Positions 28,543-38,325 of a stretch of DNA of 64,000 nucleotides are shown in pieces. The first letter of the stretch is position 1; every line of letters starts with the position of its first letter. This DNA comes from Chryseobacterium sp. (GTDB lineage: Bacteria > Bacteroidota > Bacteroidia > Flavobacteriales > Weeksellaceae), in assembly GCF_008831505.1 (NCBI RefSeq), contig NZ_CP044507.1, forward strand, positions 2,232,001 to 2,296,000. Direction: 5' to 3'. The notes beneath the pieces were generated by a model. The model made no database searches, was not told the origin of the DNA, and was given only the letters and a program-made list of their open reading frames with translations. A program made the position numbers and the translations under genes.

Positions 28543-29767
28543 TCCCAATCCTTTTTCCGTTCACAAATACAGTTTCGGCCTCTAAACTTCCCTGGCGGTA
28601 AAGTACATTCTGAAAATTATCTGTTTTGTAGGTCACAAAATCAGCTTTCATCCCTTTTTCCAGCTTTCCACGGTCTTCAAGACCCAATGCATAGGCAGAG
28701 CGGAAAGTCATGCCGGCTAAGACTTCGGCGGTAGACAGTTTTTGAAAGGCGGCTAATATGGACGCCTGAGTCACCAGATTACCCATGGGCGCAGAGCCGG
28801 GATTCCAGTCGGAAGCGATGGCCAGGATACCGTTTGCATCAAGGATCTTGCGGGCTGGTGTGAATTTTTCACCCAGGCCAAGACTGGCACCAGGCAGCGC
28901 AACTGCTACCGTTTCAGAATCTGCCAAAAATGCAATGTCGTCATCAGCAGTAGCTTCCAGATGGTCTGCGGATTTTGCACCCACTTCAACTGCAATTCTG
29001 GAACTGCCCGGCGTAAACTGATCCGCATGAACCGTGATATCGAACCCCAGTTCCTTCGCTTTTAACAGGAAATCACGCCCTTCTTCCGGCTGGAAGGCCG
29101 ATTTCTCAATAAAGATATCTACACGCTTGGCGAGTTTTTCCTCCTTAACCAACGGTAAAATCGTATCTGTAATATAATTTAGGTAATCTGAATTGCTGCC
29201 CTCAAAATCGCGCGGCTTAAGATGCGCGGCCAGGCAGGTTGGAATAAGCGTAGCTTCAGTCATTGCCTGAACTTTCCTGATGACACGCAGCATTTTCAGC
29301 TCATTTTCTGCATCCAGACCATAACCTGATTTGATTTCTATCGTAGTGATGCCGAGTGACAGCAGAAAATTCACTCTTTCCAGTGTGCTTGTTATCAATT
29401 CCTCTTCCGCAGCTGATCTGGTGTGCTGAACGGAACTCCAGATTCCGCCGCCACTTTCAGCAATCTCAAGATAGCTTTTGCCTGCGTTACGCATGGCGAA
29501 GTCATTGGCGCGGTTTCCGCCAAAACAGATATGCGTATGACAGTCGGCAAAGGCCGGCAGACAAACCTGTGTGCCTGCTACGGGCTCAATTTCAGCATCC
29601 GGAAATTTTTCGGACAGGTCGTGAAAAGAAGCCACCTCCTCCACGACACCTTCCTTCACCAAAATCCCTCCGTTTTCTATAATCTGCAGTTGCTCATCAG
29701 CCAGTTTTCCACGTAACGGGAGGTTGGCCAGGGTGATGATCTGTTTAAAAGGTCCAATAAGTTTCAT
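28535..29767 (-). CDS. hutI: Imidazolonepropionase
   Basis: HutI hydrolyses 4-imidazolone-5-propanoate to N-formimidoyl-glutamate. The 410-residue length is the family norm. Metal-site residues are visible: H-T-H near residues 77-79 (D-C-H-T-H-I-C-F-G-G-N-R-A-N-D-F), the H-A-D-Q-F motif, and A-S-D-W-N-P-G near the end. The ATG at 29767 gives M-K-L-I-G-P; an upstream in-frame start would add residues without a match. hutH and hutU are not in the window. Confidence 0.93.
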   Translation of the reverse strand: MKLIGPFKQIITLANLPLRGKLADEQLQIIENGGILVKEGVVEEVASFHDLSEKFPDAEIEPVAGTQVCLPAFADCHTHICFGGNRANDFAMRNAGKSYLEIAESGGGIWSSVQHTRSAAEEELITSTLERVNFLLSLGITTIEIKSGYGLDAENELKMLRVIRKVQAMTEATLIPTCLAAHLKPRDFEGSNSDYLNYITDTILPLVKEEKLAKRVDIFIEKSAFQPEEGRDFLLKAKELGFDITVHADQFTPGSSRIAVEVGAKSADHLEATADDDIAFLADSETVAVALPGASLGLGEKFTPARKILDANGILAIASDWNPGSAPMGNLVTQASILAAFQKLSTAEVLAGMTFRSAYALGLEDRGKLEKGMKADFVTYKTDNFQNVLYRQGSLEAETVFVNGKRIGND

Positions 29768-29894
29768 ATCTGTAAATTTAAGACTAATAGACAAGCCGGC
29801 AAAGATTTTAGGAAGAACAAGCCATGACGGACGCCCCAATGTTTAAGAGATTCCACCTAAAATCATTATCTTTGAAGATATACAAAACTGAGGT

Positions 29895-30917
29895 ATGCCC
29901 GATTTTTTACATCCTGATAAGGATAATTTTTCAGATGATGAACTGCTGCAGGAGGAGAAAATCCGGCCGCAGAGTTTTCAGGACTTTGCCGGGCAGCGAA
30001 AGACACTGGACAATCTGGAAGTCTTCGTAGCTGCAGCCAAAAACCGTGGTGGAGCGCTGGACCACGTGCTGCTTCACGGCCCGCCGGGACTGGGAAAAAC
30101 AACGTTGGCAAATATTATAGCAAATGAACTTGGAGTAGGCTGTAAAATCACCTCCGGACCCGTGCTGGATAAACCGGGAAGCCTGGCGGGACTGCTGACC
30201 AATTTGGATGAAAATGATGTGCTTTTCATTGACGAGATTCACCGCCTTTCCCCTATCGTTGAAGAATATCTGTATTCAGCAATGGAAGATTATAAAATAG
30301 ACATTATGCTGGAAACCGGGCCCAATGCCCGCAGCGTACAGATCGGCCTCAATCCCTTTACTCTCGTCGGTGCCACCACAAGAAGCGGAATGCTCACCAA
30401 GCCAATGCTTGCCAGATTTGGCATACAATCCCGGCTGGAATATTACACGATTGAACTGCTGGGAATGATTATTGAAAGAAGTGCCCGGGTGCTTGGCGTG
30501 AAGATTTATGAAGATGCAGCACTGGAAATAGCCCGCAGAAGCCGCGGAACTCCCAGGATTGCCAACGCTTTGCTCAGAAGAGTGCGGGATTTTGCGGAGA
30601 TAAAAGGCAATGGTGAGATAGAAATTGAGATCACAAAATACGCGCTCAATTCATTGAATGTTGATGAATTTGGCCTGGATGACATGGACAATAAAATAAT
30701 GCGGGTGATGATAGAGAACTTTCGCGGAAAACCGGTAGGTATTTCGGCACTGGCTACATCAATCGGCGAAAATCCGGAAACCCTGGAAGAAGTTTATGAG
30801 CCGTTCCTGATTCAGGAAGGTTTTATGATCCGCACACCGCGCGGACGCGAGGTGACAGAGAAAGCCTATAGACATCTGAACATCCGCCTGCCCAAAAGAC
30901 CGGACCAATTGTTCTAG
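29895..30917 (+). CDS. ruvB: Holliday junction branch-migration helicase RuvB
   Basis: RuvB is the hexameric motor that moves Holliday junctions together with RuvA. The 340-residue protein has Walker [10 protein letters not shown] (residues 62-70), Walker B F-I-D-E-I-H-R-L, sensor G-A-T-T-R-S-G-M-L, an arginine finger region and a winged-helix C-terminus (T-P-R-G-R). It is divergent from hutI with a 127-base gap. Confidence 0.97.
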   Translation: MPDFLHPDKDNFSDDELLQEEKIRPQSFQDFAGQRKTLDNLEVFVAAAKNRGGALDHVLLHGPPGLGKTTLANIIANELGVGCKITSGPVLDKPGSLAGLLTNLDENDVLFIDEIHRLSPIVEEYLYSAMEDYKIDIMLETGPNARSVQIGLNPFTLVGATTRSGMLTKPMLARFGIQSRLEYYTIELLGMIIERSARVLGVKIYEDAALEIARRSRGTPRIANALLRRVRDFAEIKGNGEIEIEITKYALNSLNVDEFGLDDMDNKIMRVMIENFRGKPVGISALATSIGENPETLEEVYEPFLIQEGFMIRTPRGREVTEKAYRHLNIRLPKRPDQLF

Positions 30918-30966
30918 TTTCTATAGCAATTACCTGCAATAATCTTTCAAGACCTGTAAATTAATA

Positions 30967-31599
30967 ATGTACATCCCAAAGATATATAAGAGCGAAGACC
31001 GCGAACTGATGAAGCAAATCATCAGCGATAACGGCTTCGCTATGCTTATTTCAAACAAAGAAAAGCTTTGGGCAACCCATTCCATGTTTTTACTTAACGA
31101 ATCAGGAAAGGATTTCTATCTGGAAACGCACGTATCGAATGGAAATCATCAGGCAAAAGTGTTAAGGGACGGCGATGAAGTCCTATGTGACTTTTTAGGC
31201 GCAAATGCGTATATCTCCTCATCATGGTATGACCACATAAACGTATCCACCTGGAATTATGAAGCCGTACAAATTCGCGGAACTGTAAAACTGATGACCG
31301 ATGACGAACTTTACCTTCATCTGCACAAACTTACCTACAAATACGAGAAACAGCAAAAATGTCCGATGTTTGCTGAAAACATTGGCGAGGCAAGTATTCG
31401 AAATGAGATGAAAGGAGCGTTCGGAATCAATATCTTTCCCACCGAAATTCATATCGCTTCTAAATTGTCGCAAAACAGAAAAGAAAATGATTTTAAGAAT
31501 ATCATTAAAGAACTGCAGGAGTCTCCGGAAGAAAGTTCAAGAAAGGTTGCGGAGAAGATGAAAGATGCTAAGCCTGTTTACTCGCAAAGACCACAATGA
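30967..31599 (+). CDS. PaiB-like FMN-binding family protein
   Basis: A 210-residue protein that starts M-Y-I-P-K-I-Y and has the split-barrel flavin-binding pattern of the PaiB/pyridoxamine-phosphate-oxidase-like family: T-H-S-M-F-L-L-N, N-H-Q-A-K-V-L, D-F-L-G-A-N-A-Y-I-S-S-S-W-Y and V-S-T-W-N-Y-E-A-V-Q-I-R-G. PaiB of Bacillus was described as a repressor of sporulation genes; the role of others is unclear, and enzymatic FMN use is equally possible. It is 49 bases after ruvB. Confidence 0.82.
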   Translation: MYIPKIYKSEDRELMKQIISDNGFAMLISNKEKLWATHSMFLLNESGKDFYLETHVSNGNHQAKVLRDGDEVLCDFLGANAYISSSWYDHINVSTWNYEAVQIRGTVKLMTDDELYLHLHKLTYKYEKQQKCPMFAENIGEASIRNEMKGAFGINIFPTEIHIASKLSQNRKENDFKNIIKELQESPEESSRKVAEKMKDAKPVYSQRPQ

Positions 31600-31600
31600 T

Positions 31601-31789
31601 AAAATTAAAGCAGTACCCGAAATCAATAGTTATCATGATTTTCAGTTACTGAACTACCTTAGAATTACGGGCTGCAAATTAGGGCTGATACTCAATTTTC
31701 ATCCATCTCTGGTTAAAGATGGTATGAAAAGAATTGAGACAGGCTATAAGATAGCCTCTGCTAAGCGCCGGCACCTTTCCGGTCTCTGA
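31601..31789 (+). pseudogene. C-terminal remnant of a GxxExxY-family protein
   Basis: The frame reads I-K-A-V-P-E-I-N-S-Y-H-D-F-Q-L-L-N-Y-L-R-I-T-G, then K-L-G-L-I-L-N-F and L-V-K-D-G-M-K-R-I, which is the C-terminal half of GxxExxY proteins (a PD-(D/E)xK-like family common in Bacteroidota). The N-terminal half with the name-giving motif is missing: the remnant begins directly at the end of the preceding gene. No start or promoter is seen, so it is a truncated relic. Confidence 0.7.
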
Positions 31790-31873
31790 CTTTAGTCAGA
31801 ACTTTTAAAACAGTTGTAATCTTTGCGTTCAGAATATTGAAAAATTGTATTTTAGAAATTATAAAGTAAAAGA

Positions 31874-32740
31874 ATGAAATTATATCCTATACAGTGCGGA
31901 AAATTTAAACTGGACGGCGGTGCTATGTTTGGCGTCGTCCCAAAGTCCATTTGGCAAAAAACCAACCCCGCCGATGAGAATAACCTGATTGAGCTTGGCA
32001 CCCGTTCGCTGCTTGTAGAAGACGGTAAAAAACTGATCCTGATAGACTGCGGCCTGGGTAATAAGCAGGATGAGAAATTTTTTGGTCATTACTCACTTTG
32101 GGGAGATGATACCCTTGATAAAAACCTGAAGAAGTATGGTTTTGTTCGTGAAGATATTACCGATGTGTTCCTCACCCACCTGCACTTCGACCATTGTGGC
32201 GGCGCCATAGAATGGAATGATGAGCGCACGGGCTACCAGCCTGCCTTTAAAAACGCCGAATACTGGACCAATGAAGAACACTGGAACTGGGCTACAGAAC
32301 CTAATGCACGCGAAAAAGCCAGCTTCCTGAAGGAAAACATCATGCCCATGCAGGAAAGCGGTCAGCTGCGTTTTCTGCCTACTCCCACCAGCGGCAACTA
32401 CGGTTTCGCACCGGACCTTAAAATGGATGTCATCTTTGTGGATGGGCATACGGAAAAGCAGATGCTCCCTGTAATTCAATACCAGGAAAAAACAATTGTC
32501 TTCGCCGCAGACCTTATTCCTACCGCCGGACATATACCGCAGGTATATGTTATGGGCTACGATACACGGCCCCTGCTGACGTTGGAGGAAAAGGCTAAAT
32601 TCCTGCAGAAATGTATAGATAACGAATATCTTCTATTTTTTGAACACGATGCCCATAACGAATTGGCCAGCTTAAAGATGACCGAAAAAGGGGTCCGTCT
32701 GGATGAAACGTTTACGATGAATGATGTATTCGGATATTAA
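31874..32740 (+). CDS. MBL-fold metallo-hydrolase
   Basis: A 288-residue metallo-beta-lactamase-fold enzyme. The metal motif T-H-L-H-F-D-H-C-G-G is intact, with a later D-G-H-T and the F-A-A-D-L region supplying further ligands, and F-F-E-H-D near the C-terminus. N-terminal M-K-L-Y-P-I-Q-C-G-K-F-K-L-D-G-G-A-M-F-G resembles lactonase/phosphodiesterase-like members. The substrate is unknown. It has no signal peptide and is likely cytoplasmic. Confidence 0.85.
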   Translation: MKLYPIQCGKFKLDGGAMFGVVPKSIWQKTNPADENNLIELGTRSLLVEDGKKLILIDCGLGNKQDEKFFGHYSLWGDDTLDKNLKKYGFVREDITDVFLTHLHFDHCGGAIEWNDERTGYQPAFKNAEYWTNEEHWNWATEPNAREKASFLKENIMPMQESGQLRFLPTPTSGNYGFAPDLKMDVIFVDGHTEKQMLPVIQYQEKTIVFAADLIPTAGHIPQVYVMGYDTRPLLTLEEKAKFLQKCIDNEYLLFFEHDAHNELASLKMTEKGVRLDETFTMNDVFGY

Positions 32741-32809
32741 GCAGCCTGGTTAGTTCCGGCTCAACAAAATCAGAATTGTATATCTTTGAAATAATTTAAA
32801 AGCAAATTT

Positions 32810-33445
32810 ATGGACACTAACGATGGCGGTACCGCCTCGCCCGAACCCGAGCCCCAGATCATTGGCCTTACCGGCGGTATTGGTTCCGGTAAAAGCACAG
32901 TAGCGAAATTCATTGAAGGATTGGGTTACCCTGTATACTACTCGGATATCCGCGCAAAGGAAATCGTAAATGACGACCCTCAACTTAAGGAACAAATTAT
33001 AGAACTGCTGGGTCCCACCGCTTACGACAGCGACAGCAGGTACAACCGCAAAGTGGTTGCCGGCAAGGTATTCGGCAACGACACCCTGCTTGATGGCCTG
33101 AACGGCCTGATTCACCCTGCCGTTCGTCTGGATTTTGAAACGTGGAAAGGCCGGCATCACAGCCCGCTCCTCTTTAAGGAAACGGCCCTGCTTTTTGAAC
33201 TGGGACTGAATAAAGAATGCGACAGTACCATACTGGTTACCGCAGAAGACAACATCAGGATGAAAAGGGTAATGGACCGCGACGGAAAAACCTACCGGGA
33301 AATAGAAGCCATTATGGACCGGCAGCTCCCGGAAAAGGACAAGCTAAAACTGGCTGATTTTGTAATACATAACAATGACGGTTTAACAGAGCTTGAAACC
33401 GAAACAGAGAAGGTGATATCACAGCTGGCAGAAGCGAAATCATAG
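32810..33445 (+). CDS. coaE: Dephospho-CoA kinase
   Basis: CoaE phosphorylates dephospho-CoA, the last step of coenzyme A synthesis. The 211-residue protein has a P-loop I-G-L-T-G-G-I-G-S-G-K-S-T (to residue 30), the D-I-x-A-K-E substrate motif and the lid region around R-M-K-R-V-M-D-R-D-G. A polar, Pro-rich N-terminal tail of about 15 residues precedes the usual start. A terminator follows at 33464-33503. Confidence 0.95.
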   Translation: MDTNDGGTASPEPEPQIIGLTGGIGSGKSTVAKFIEGLGYPVYYSDIRAKEIVNDDPQLKEQIIELLGPTAYDSDSRYNRKVVAGKVFGNDTLLDGLNGLIHPAVRLDFETWKGRHHSPLLFKETALLFELGLNKECDSTILVTAEDNIRMKRVMDRDGKTYREIEAIMDRQLPEKDKLKLADFVIHNNDGLTELETETEKVISQLAEAKS

Positions 33446-33463
33446 TAAAAGAGTTTATATTAA

Positions 33464-33503
33464 AAGAAGGAGATGACCCTTGGTCACCTCCTTCTTATTT
33501 TTT
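33464..33503 (+). terminator. Terminator of coaE
   Basis: AAGAAGGAGATGACC and GGTCACCTCCTTCTT pair over 15 positions with one mismatch, followed by a T run. Confidence 0.88.
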
Positions 33504-33542
33504 AAAACGTAAAAACCAATTCCAGGCTACACACTTGACCAA

Positions 33543-33568
33543 TAAAAAAGCCCTCATTTCTGAGGGCT
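33543..33568 (-). terminator. Terminator of the GEVED/FN3 T9SS protein gene
   Basis: On the minus strand GCCCTCA, a short loop, TGAGGGC, then six T. Confidence 0.85.
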
Positions 33569-33588
33569 TCACTTATTAGGACCAGCAG

Positions 33589-36500
33589 TTATTCTTTAAT
33601 GAATTTTTTCTGTACTGCCTGTCCGTTGGTGTCGGTGATGTCAATCACAAACACTCCATTAATCAGTTTACTTACGTCTATCTTGTTACCGATAACGATA
33701 CCGCTCTGTATAAGCTGCCCGATTGCGCTGTACACATTGTACTTGGCACCGTCCTTCACCTTAGTTATGAAGAGTGTATTTTTAACAGGGTTAGGATAAA
33801 CATTGATCTGGTTAGGATCCATGATGTTGGTAGGCATCGCCTTGGTAATCCTTACACGGTAATCTTCCACTTCACCATTGGCAAAGGTTGAACACATCTC
33901 TGGAGATCCGTCTCTGCTCATTGCTACCCTCATCACAACATATTTGTCATTTGTAAGGCTTACATAAGCATCTGCCGGTACGGAGAATGTGCCTGTAACC
34001 GGCGTATTCTGGTTGGCCGGAGCAATAAGGATTCTTTCACTGTTGGAGAATACTCCGTCTCTGTTGAAATCAATCCAGACAGTAACAGCTTCGTTATACT
34101 GGGTATTTGCCCATTCCTTGCTGATGGAAATCCTGTTACCGGTAGATCCCTGAACCAGGAGGATATGTCTTGTGATGTCATTCACATAGCTTGTATAGCC
34201 TGATGCGTCAGAATCACTGTTCATTTCTGTTCCGCCTGCAGGTCTCACGTTAACATTTGAAATATGTTCCGCAGCTGAACTTGCAGCTGTCATATCGCAG
34301 TACATCAGTCCTGGAGTTGTAAATACATAAGGATGTGTGAACTGTTGGGTAGTTCCGCCACAAAAGTTTGCAATCTGAACTTCATACTGAGTTTCTTCAA
34401 ACAGTCCTGTAATGATGTATGTATTGACAGTAAGGTTTTGTGTATTCCATCCTGAAGAACCAACCTTTCTCCATCTTAGCACATAGGTTGCTCCCGGATA
34501 CGCGTTCCAGTCTACCTGCGCCTGTGTCATTGTAATATTGGTTACGGTAAGACCGATTGGCGCCATTTCACAGGTTGGCAGTGTAGTAAATACCTGTGGA
34601 GTTGTATAAGGATTAACTGCACCTGAACATTCTGAAGCAACACGTACTTCATAAGTTGTGTAAGGATTCAAACCTGTCAGTGAGTACGAGGTACCCGTCA
34701 CGTTTACTGTGGTCCACGTCGCAGCACCTACTTCACGGTACTCCAGTACATAGGAAGCAGTCGGAACCGGATTCCATGAAACTAACGCACTGTTTGGTGT
34801 TATTGAAGTTACAGTAAAGTTAGTAGGTGGCTCAGGATCACACTTGGTTTCAAAAGGAAGTTCTGTTGGTGCTCCCGGAACGTTATCACAAAGTGCCACC
34901 ACCTGAACAATATACTGTGTAGAAGGTGTCAGGTTAGGAATGGTATAGGTACCTGTAAGGAAAGTTACAGGAATCTGACCAGTCCAGTTAGCTGCACCTA
35001 CAGGCTTGTACTGCACGATGTAAGTAGCACCACCCTGATCCGGAGTCCAGGTTACTGTAGCGGAATTATGGGTTATTCCCGAAACCACTACATTCTGAGG
35101 AGCTGCATTGTTACACGGAATAGGTTCAACAAGATGGACAGGATAATCTTCAACTTCACCGAAGTTAAAGGTTCCACAAGCCGTCGGCACAGTGGTAAGT
35201 CTGGCAATAACCCTCATTTTGGTATTGTACGGACTTGCATAGCCTACTGCAGGCACATCAAATGTAGTTGATACCGGAGTGATCTGGCTTGAAGCAGTGT
35301 TCAGAACAAGTTCTGCAGTATCAAAGATGCCATCTCTGTTAAAATCAATCCAGGCAGAAACAGCTACGTTTGACGGTGCATTAACCCATCCTTTTTCAAC
35401 TGAAATAGTGTTTCCTGTAGATCCAAGAACAAGAGTTACCAGTTTGGCAGGATCAAAATAGTAGTCAGTATAAGTACTTGGTCCGGAGTTGTTCACCATT
35501 GGTGCACTGATCGGGAAACCTGTAGGTGTCACTGTTACATTCGTAATATGTTCATCAACAGGTGTTGTGGTTGACCCTGCAGTACACCAGTTCAATGGTG
35601 GTGTTAAAAACTGGAAAGGTGCACTCCAGGCACCCTGGGTTCCGCTACAAACATACGCTACACGGAATTCGTAGGTTTTCTGTTCCTGAAGACCGGTAAG
35701 GACATGGAAACTGTTTACCGGTGCCGGAGTAACAGGGATCCACGGTGATACAGGGTTAGTTACTTCTCTCCACTCAAGAACGTAAGCTGCTCCTGATGCA
35801 GGAATCCATGAAAGTGTTGCAGAAACAGGCCCTACATTACTTGCTGACAGACCTTGTGGCGCTGCCGAAGTACATGGGATTGGTTCCACCAATTCCACAT
35901 TGTAATCTTCAACTTCTCCCCAAGTAAATCCACCGCAGGCATTTGGGTTTCCGCTTTCCTGAAGAATGACACGCATTCTTGTCTTTAATGGTCCAACATA
36001 TGATCCCGGCGGGTTTGGAACAGTAAAGGTTGCATTTACAGGTGTAGTAGTATTCGCAGGAGAATTAAGGACACGCTCTGAGGCTTCAAAGGTTCCGTTT
36101 CTGTTAAAGTCAATCCACACCCCGGTTCCTGCATTATACTGGAAGTTAATCCAGGATTTGGAAACTGAAACCGTATTACCTGAGGTTCCTATAACCAGTC
36201 TTACAAGACGCGTAGGATCATTGGTGTAGTCTGTATAAGCGCCACCGGTACCCGTAGAGTTGGAAACCATAGCCGGTGCTCCGATGGCATTTACGGTTAC
36301 ATTGGAGATGTATTCATACGGTGTCGTACTGGTTGGAGCTGCAGAGCAATAACTGATTGCCGGAGTAGTGAACTGAACAGGACTGGAAAATGCACCCTGC
36401 GTACCACTACACACGTAAGCTACCCGGAATTCGTATTGAGTCTGCTCTGTTAATCCTGAAAGAGCATAGAAACTGTTTACAGGCGCTGGAGTAACCGTAT

Positions 36501-37983
36501 TCCACGCAGAAGCAGGTGTAGTTACAGGCCTCCACTGAAGTACATAGCTGGCACCTTGTGCCGGCATCCACGACAAGTTAGCTGTGGTACTTGTCAGTCC
36601 CGTAGCTACAGCATTGGTAGGTGCGGCTGCTGTACACGGAGGTAACGGTTCGCCTACGAGCTGCAGTTGCGGTATTACAGAATATCTTGAACTTGCCGTA
36701 GGTGGTGAAATCGGATCGGGATTTGTACCGTCACTGTAATATAACATACCCCGGTCAGTACCGGCAGTGTAACCGCCCCACGTGGCAGTACAGGAGTAGT
36801 TCGTAGCATTTTCATCAACAGCAATTACAAGATTGTTTACACCGTCCCAAATAAATGGAACATTAAGTGTAAGTTCAACCCAAGTACCGCCTACCATATT
36901 CGCAATTGTACCACTATAAACCTGCATTAGCTGGCTGGAAGGCACCCATGATGTGGTAGTGGCAAAGTTGGCCTGCGTCGTATTTCCCATATATACTACC
37001 CATTCGTTATAAGTGGACTGTGTAGAAGCGGGTGCAGCAACTTTAAATCTGATTTTTGTAATTACCTGGTTAGCACCGATTGCACCGGCTACTTCAGCCG
37101 CGGTATATATCTGTTGGGAGTGATTATAACCAAAGCAGGAATACACCGGAAGGTTACTTGTAGTGGCAGTACCGGCGCCAATCTGTCCCGGTGTGAATTC
37201 CGGACCGGCCACCCAGAAACTGCTGTCGGTTGATGAGCATATCGCTCTTACCCACCAGTAGTAAGTTGTTCCCGGGATAAGGGTTGGAAGATTAACACTT
37301 GTACCTGGAGCTGCAGTACCTACTGTGGCTGCAGTAGGCGGAACCCCGGTGGTATTATAGAAATATTCGTAACCCTGTGCCGGTGCCGGTGTGGGGGCGG
37401 TCCAGGTTAAGGTTGCTGATGTAGGAGTTACATTTGCAGCTAAAGCACTCGGTGCCAGACAGGTGGGAGGTGCCGTAATTACGACGGTGTAGTCATGTGC
37501 TTCACCAAAACCGGCTGTATTACACGGTACTGGTTGCGAGGAGTAACGGTTTCCAACCCTCATCCGGTATGTGCCGGCGGTAGTTCCAAGCGGAATTACA
37601 AACGTACCGTCAGTAATGTTAGCGCCGCCCACATTCGCGCTGCTGTGTGTAGCAATGAGCTCAGGAGCTGCATCCGTAAACACGCCATCATTATTCAAAT
37701 CTATCCAGATTCTAACATTTTGACTAGAAAAATCGTGAGTAACCGAGTAGGTATAATTAATTGCTGGAGATAAAGTGATAGTGTGTGTACCTGTATAATT
37801 ACCATAGGCTCCGGGTGAACAACCCGTGTTCAGATGGTTAAAACTGGCAAGCGGAATAGAAAAACTGTCAATCAAATCGCCGCTAGCACATCCGCTAGCG
37901 AAAGCCGGGATGCAGTAGGTCTGGGCGTTAAGATGGGACAAAGACCAAAAAAACATGGCCATTAATAAGTAGTATTTCTTCAT
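33589..37983 (-). CDS. Large secreted FN3/GEVED-domain protein with T9SS type A sorting domain
   Basis: A 1464-residue exported protein with a signal peptide (M-K-K-Y-Y-L-L-M-A-M-F-F-W-S-L-S-H-L-N-A). GEVED-type domains (each with a G-E-(V/A)-(E/H)-D-Y signature) alternate with fibronectin type III domains (x-A-x-L-x-W-x-P-x-x-G-A-x-Y-x-L-x-(W/Y)-R). At least four GEVED and about eight FN3-like copies can be read. The C-terminal I-N-V-Y-P-N-P-V-K-N and ending V-Q-K-K-F-I-K-E form the type A sorting signal. Such proteins are displayed or shed by the type IX system for adhesion or to carry enzymes. No catalytic motif is visible. Confidence 0.85.
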   Translation of the reverse strand: MKKYYLLMAMFFWSLSHLNAQTYCIPAFASGCASGDLIDSFSIPLASFNHLNTGCSPGAYGNYTGTHTITLSPAINYTYSVTHDFSSQNVRIWIDLNNDGVFTDAAPELIATHSSANVGGANITDGTFVIPLGTTAGTYRMRVGNRYSSQPVPCNTAGFGEAHDYTVVITAPPTCLAPSALAANVTPTSATLTWTAPTPAPAQGYEYFYNTTGVPPTAATVGTAAPGTSVNLPTLIPGTTYYWWVRAICSSTDSSFWVAGPEFTPGQIGAGTATTSNLPVYSCFGYNHSQQIYTAAEVAGAIGANQVITKIRFKVAAPASTQSTYNEWVVYMGNTTQANFATTTSWVPSSQLMQVYSGTIANMVGGTWVELTLNVPFIWDGVNNLVIAVDENATNYSCTATWGGYTAGTDRGMLYYSDGTNPDPISPPTASSRYSVIPQLQLVGEPLPPCTAAAPTNAVATGLTSTTANLSWMPAQGASYVLQWRPVTTPASAWNTVTPAPVNSFYALSGLTEQTQYEFRVAYVCSGTQGAFSSPVQFTTPAISYCSAAPTSTTPYEYISNVTVNAIGAPAMVSNSTGTGGAYTDYTNDPTRLVRLVIGTSGNTVSVSKSWINFQYNAGTGVWIDFNRNGTFEASERVLNSPANTTTPVNATFTVPNPPGSYVGPLKTRMRVILQESGNPNACGGFTWGEVEDYNVELVEPIPCTSAAPQGLSASNVGPVSATLSWIPASGAAYVLEWREVTNPVSPWIPVTPAPVNSFHVLTGLQEQKTYEFRVAYVCSGTQGAWSAPFQFLTPPLNWCTAGSTTTPVDEHITNVTVTPTGFPISAPMVNNSGPSTYTDYYFDPAKLVTLVLGSTGNTISVEKGWVNAPSNVAVSAWIDFNRDGIFDTAELVLNTASSQITPVSTTFDVPAVGYASPYNTKMRVIARLTTVPTACGTFNFGEVEDYPVHLVEPIPCNNAAPQNVVVSGITHNSATVTWTPDQGGATYIVQYKPVGAANWTGQIPVTFLTGTYTIPNLTPSTQYIVQVVALCDNVPGAPTELPFETKCDPEPPTNFTVTSITPNSALVSWNPVPTASYVLEYREVGAATWTTVNVTGTSYSLTGLNPYTTYEVRVASECSGAVNPYTTPQVFTTLPTCEMAPIGLTVTNITMTQAQVDWNAYPGATYVLRWRKVGSSGWNTQNLTVNTYIITGLFEETQYEVQIANFCGGTTQQFTHPYVFTTPGLMYCDMTAASSAAEHISNVNVRPAGGTEMNSDSDASGYTSYVNDITRHILLVQGSTGNRISISKEWANTQYNEAVTVWIDFNRDGVFSNSERILIAPANQNTPVTGTFSVPADAYVSLTNDKYVVMRVAMSRDGSPEMCSTFANGEVEDYRVRITKAMPTNIMDPNQINVYPNPVKNTLFITKVKDGAKYNVYSAIGQLIQSGIVIGNKIDVSKLINGVFVIDITDTNGQAVQKKFIKE

Positions 37984-38325
37984 AATTCTATATTTAAGGG
38001 CGTTCTAAATCAAATTAATGTAAATAATAGGCACTATTAACTCATTCACTATTAGCGGCATTGCACAACTAACTTTAATATACAAATCTAAATAATTTTT
38101 ATGATTTAAATAACTAAAAATCCACAAAAATTTGCTTATTCAATATTGATCTTATCAAAATACTGACGAAATAAAAAATCCGGCAACGCTAGATGGCTTA
38201 CCTGACGTAATTACGCGGTATGCAATGCATAAAATTCCAGTTTGGTAAGTGCAAATTTTTTTTGAATATATCTATAAAAAAATCCCCAAAAAAATTGGGG
38301 ATCTGTACTACTATAAATTTTGGTG
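37984..38325. other. 342-base intergenic region between two T9SS cargo genes
   Basis: AT-rich and without a convincing gene. On the minus strand CAAATCTA read in reverse gives TAGATTTG (38083-38090), a possible -7 box for the downstream 1464-residue protein gene, with a leader of about 90 bases; no clear -33 element. The right end holds the terminator of the next gene. Confidence 0.5.
38275..38302 (-). terminator. Terminator of the reprolysin-like T9SS protease gene
   Basis: On the minus strand ATCCCCAA, a loop of T, TTGGGGAT, then a T run. Confidence 0.85.

Noticed and set aside
26260-29767. Complete histidine utilisation operon
   Set aside because: Only hutI and hutG are present with an aldehyde dehydrogenase; hutH and hutU are absent from the window.
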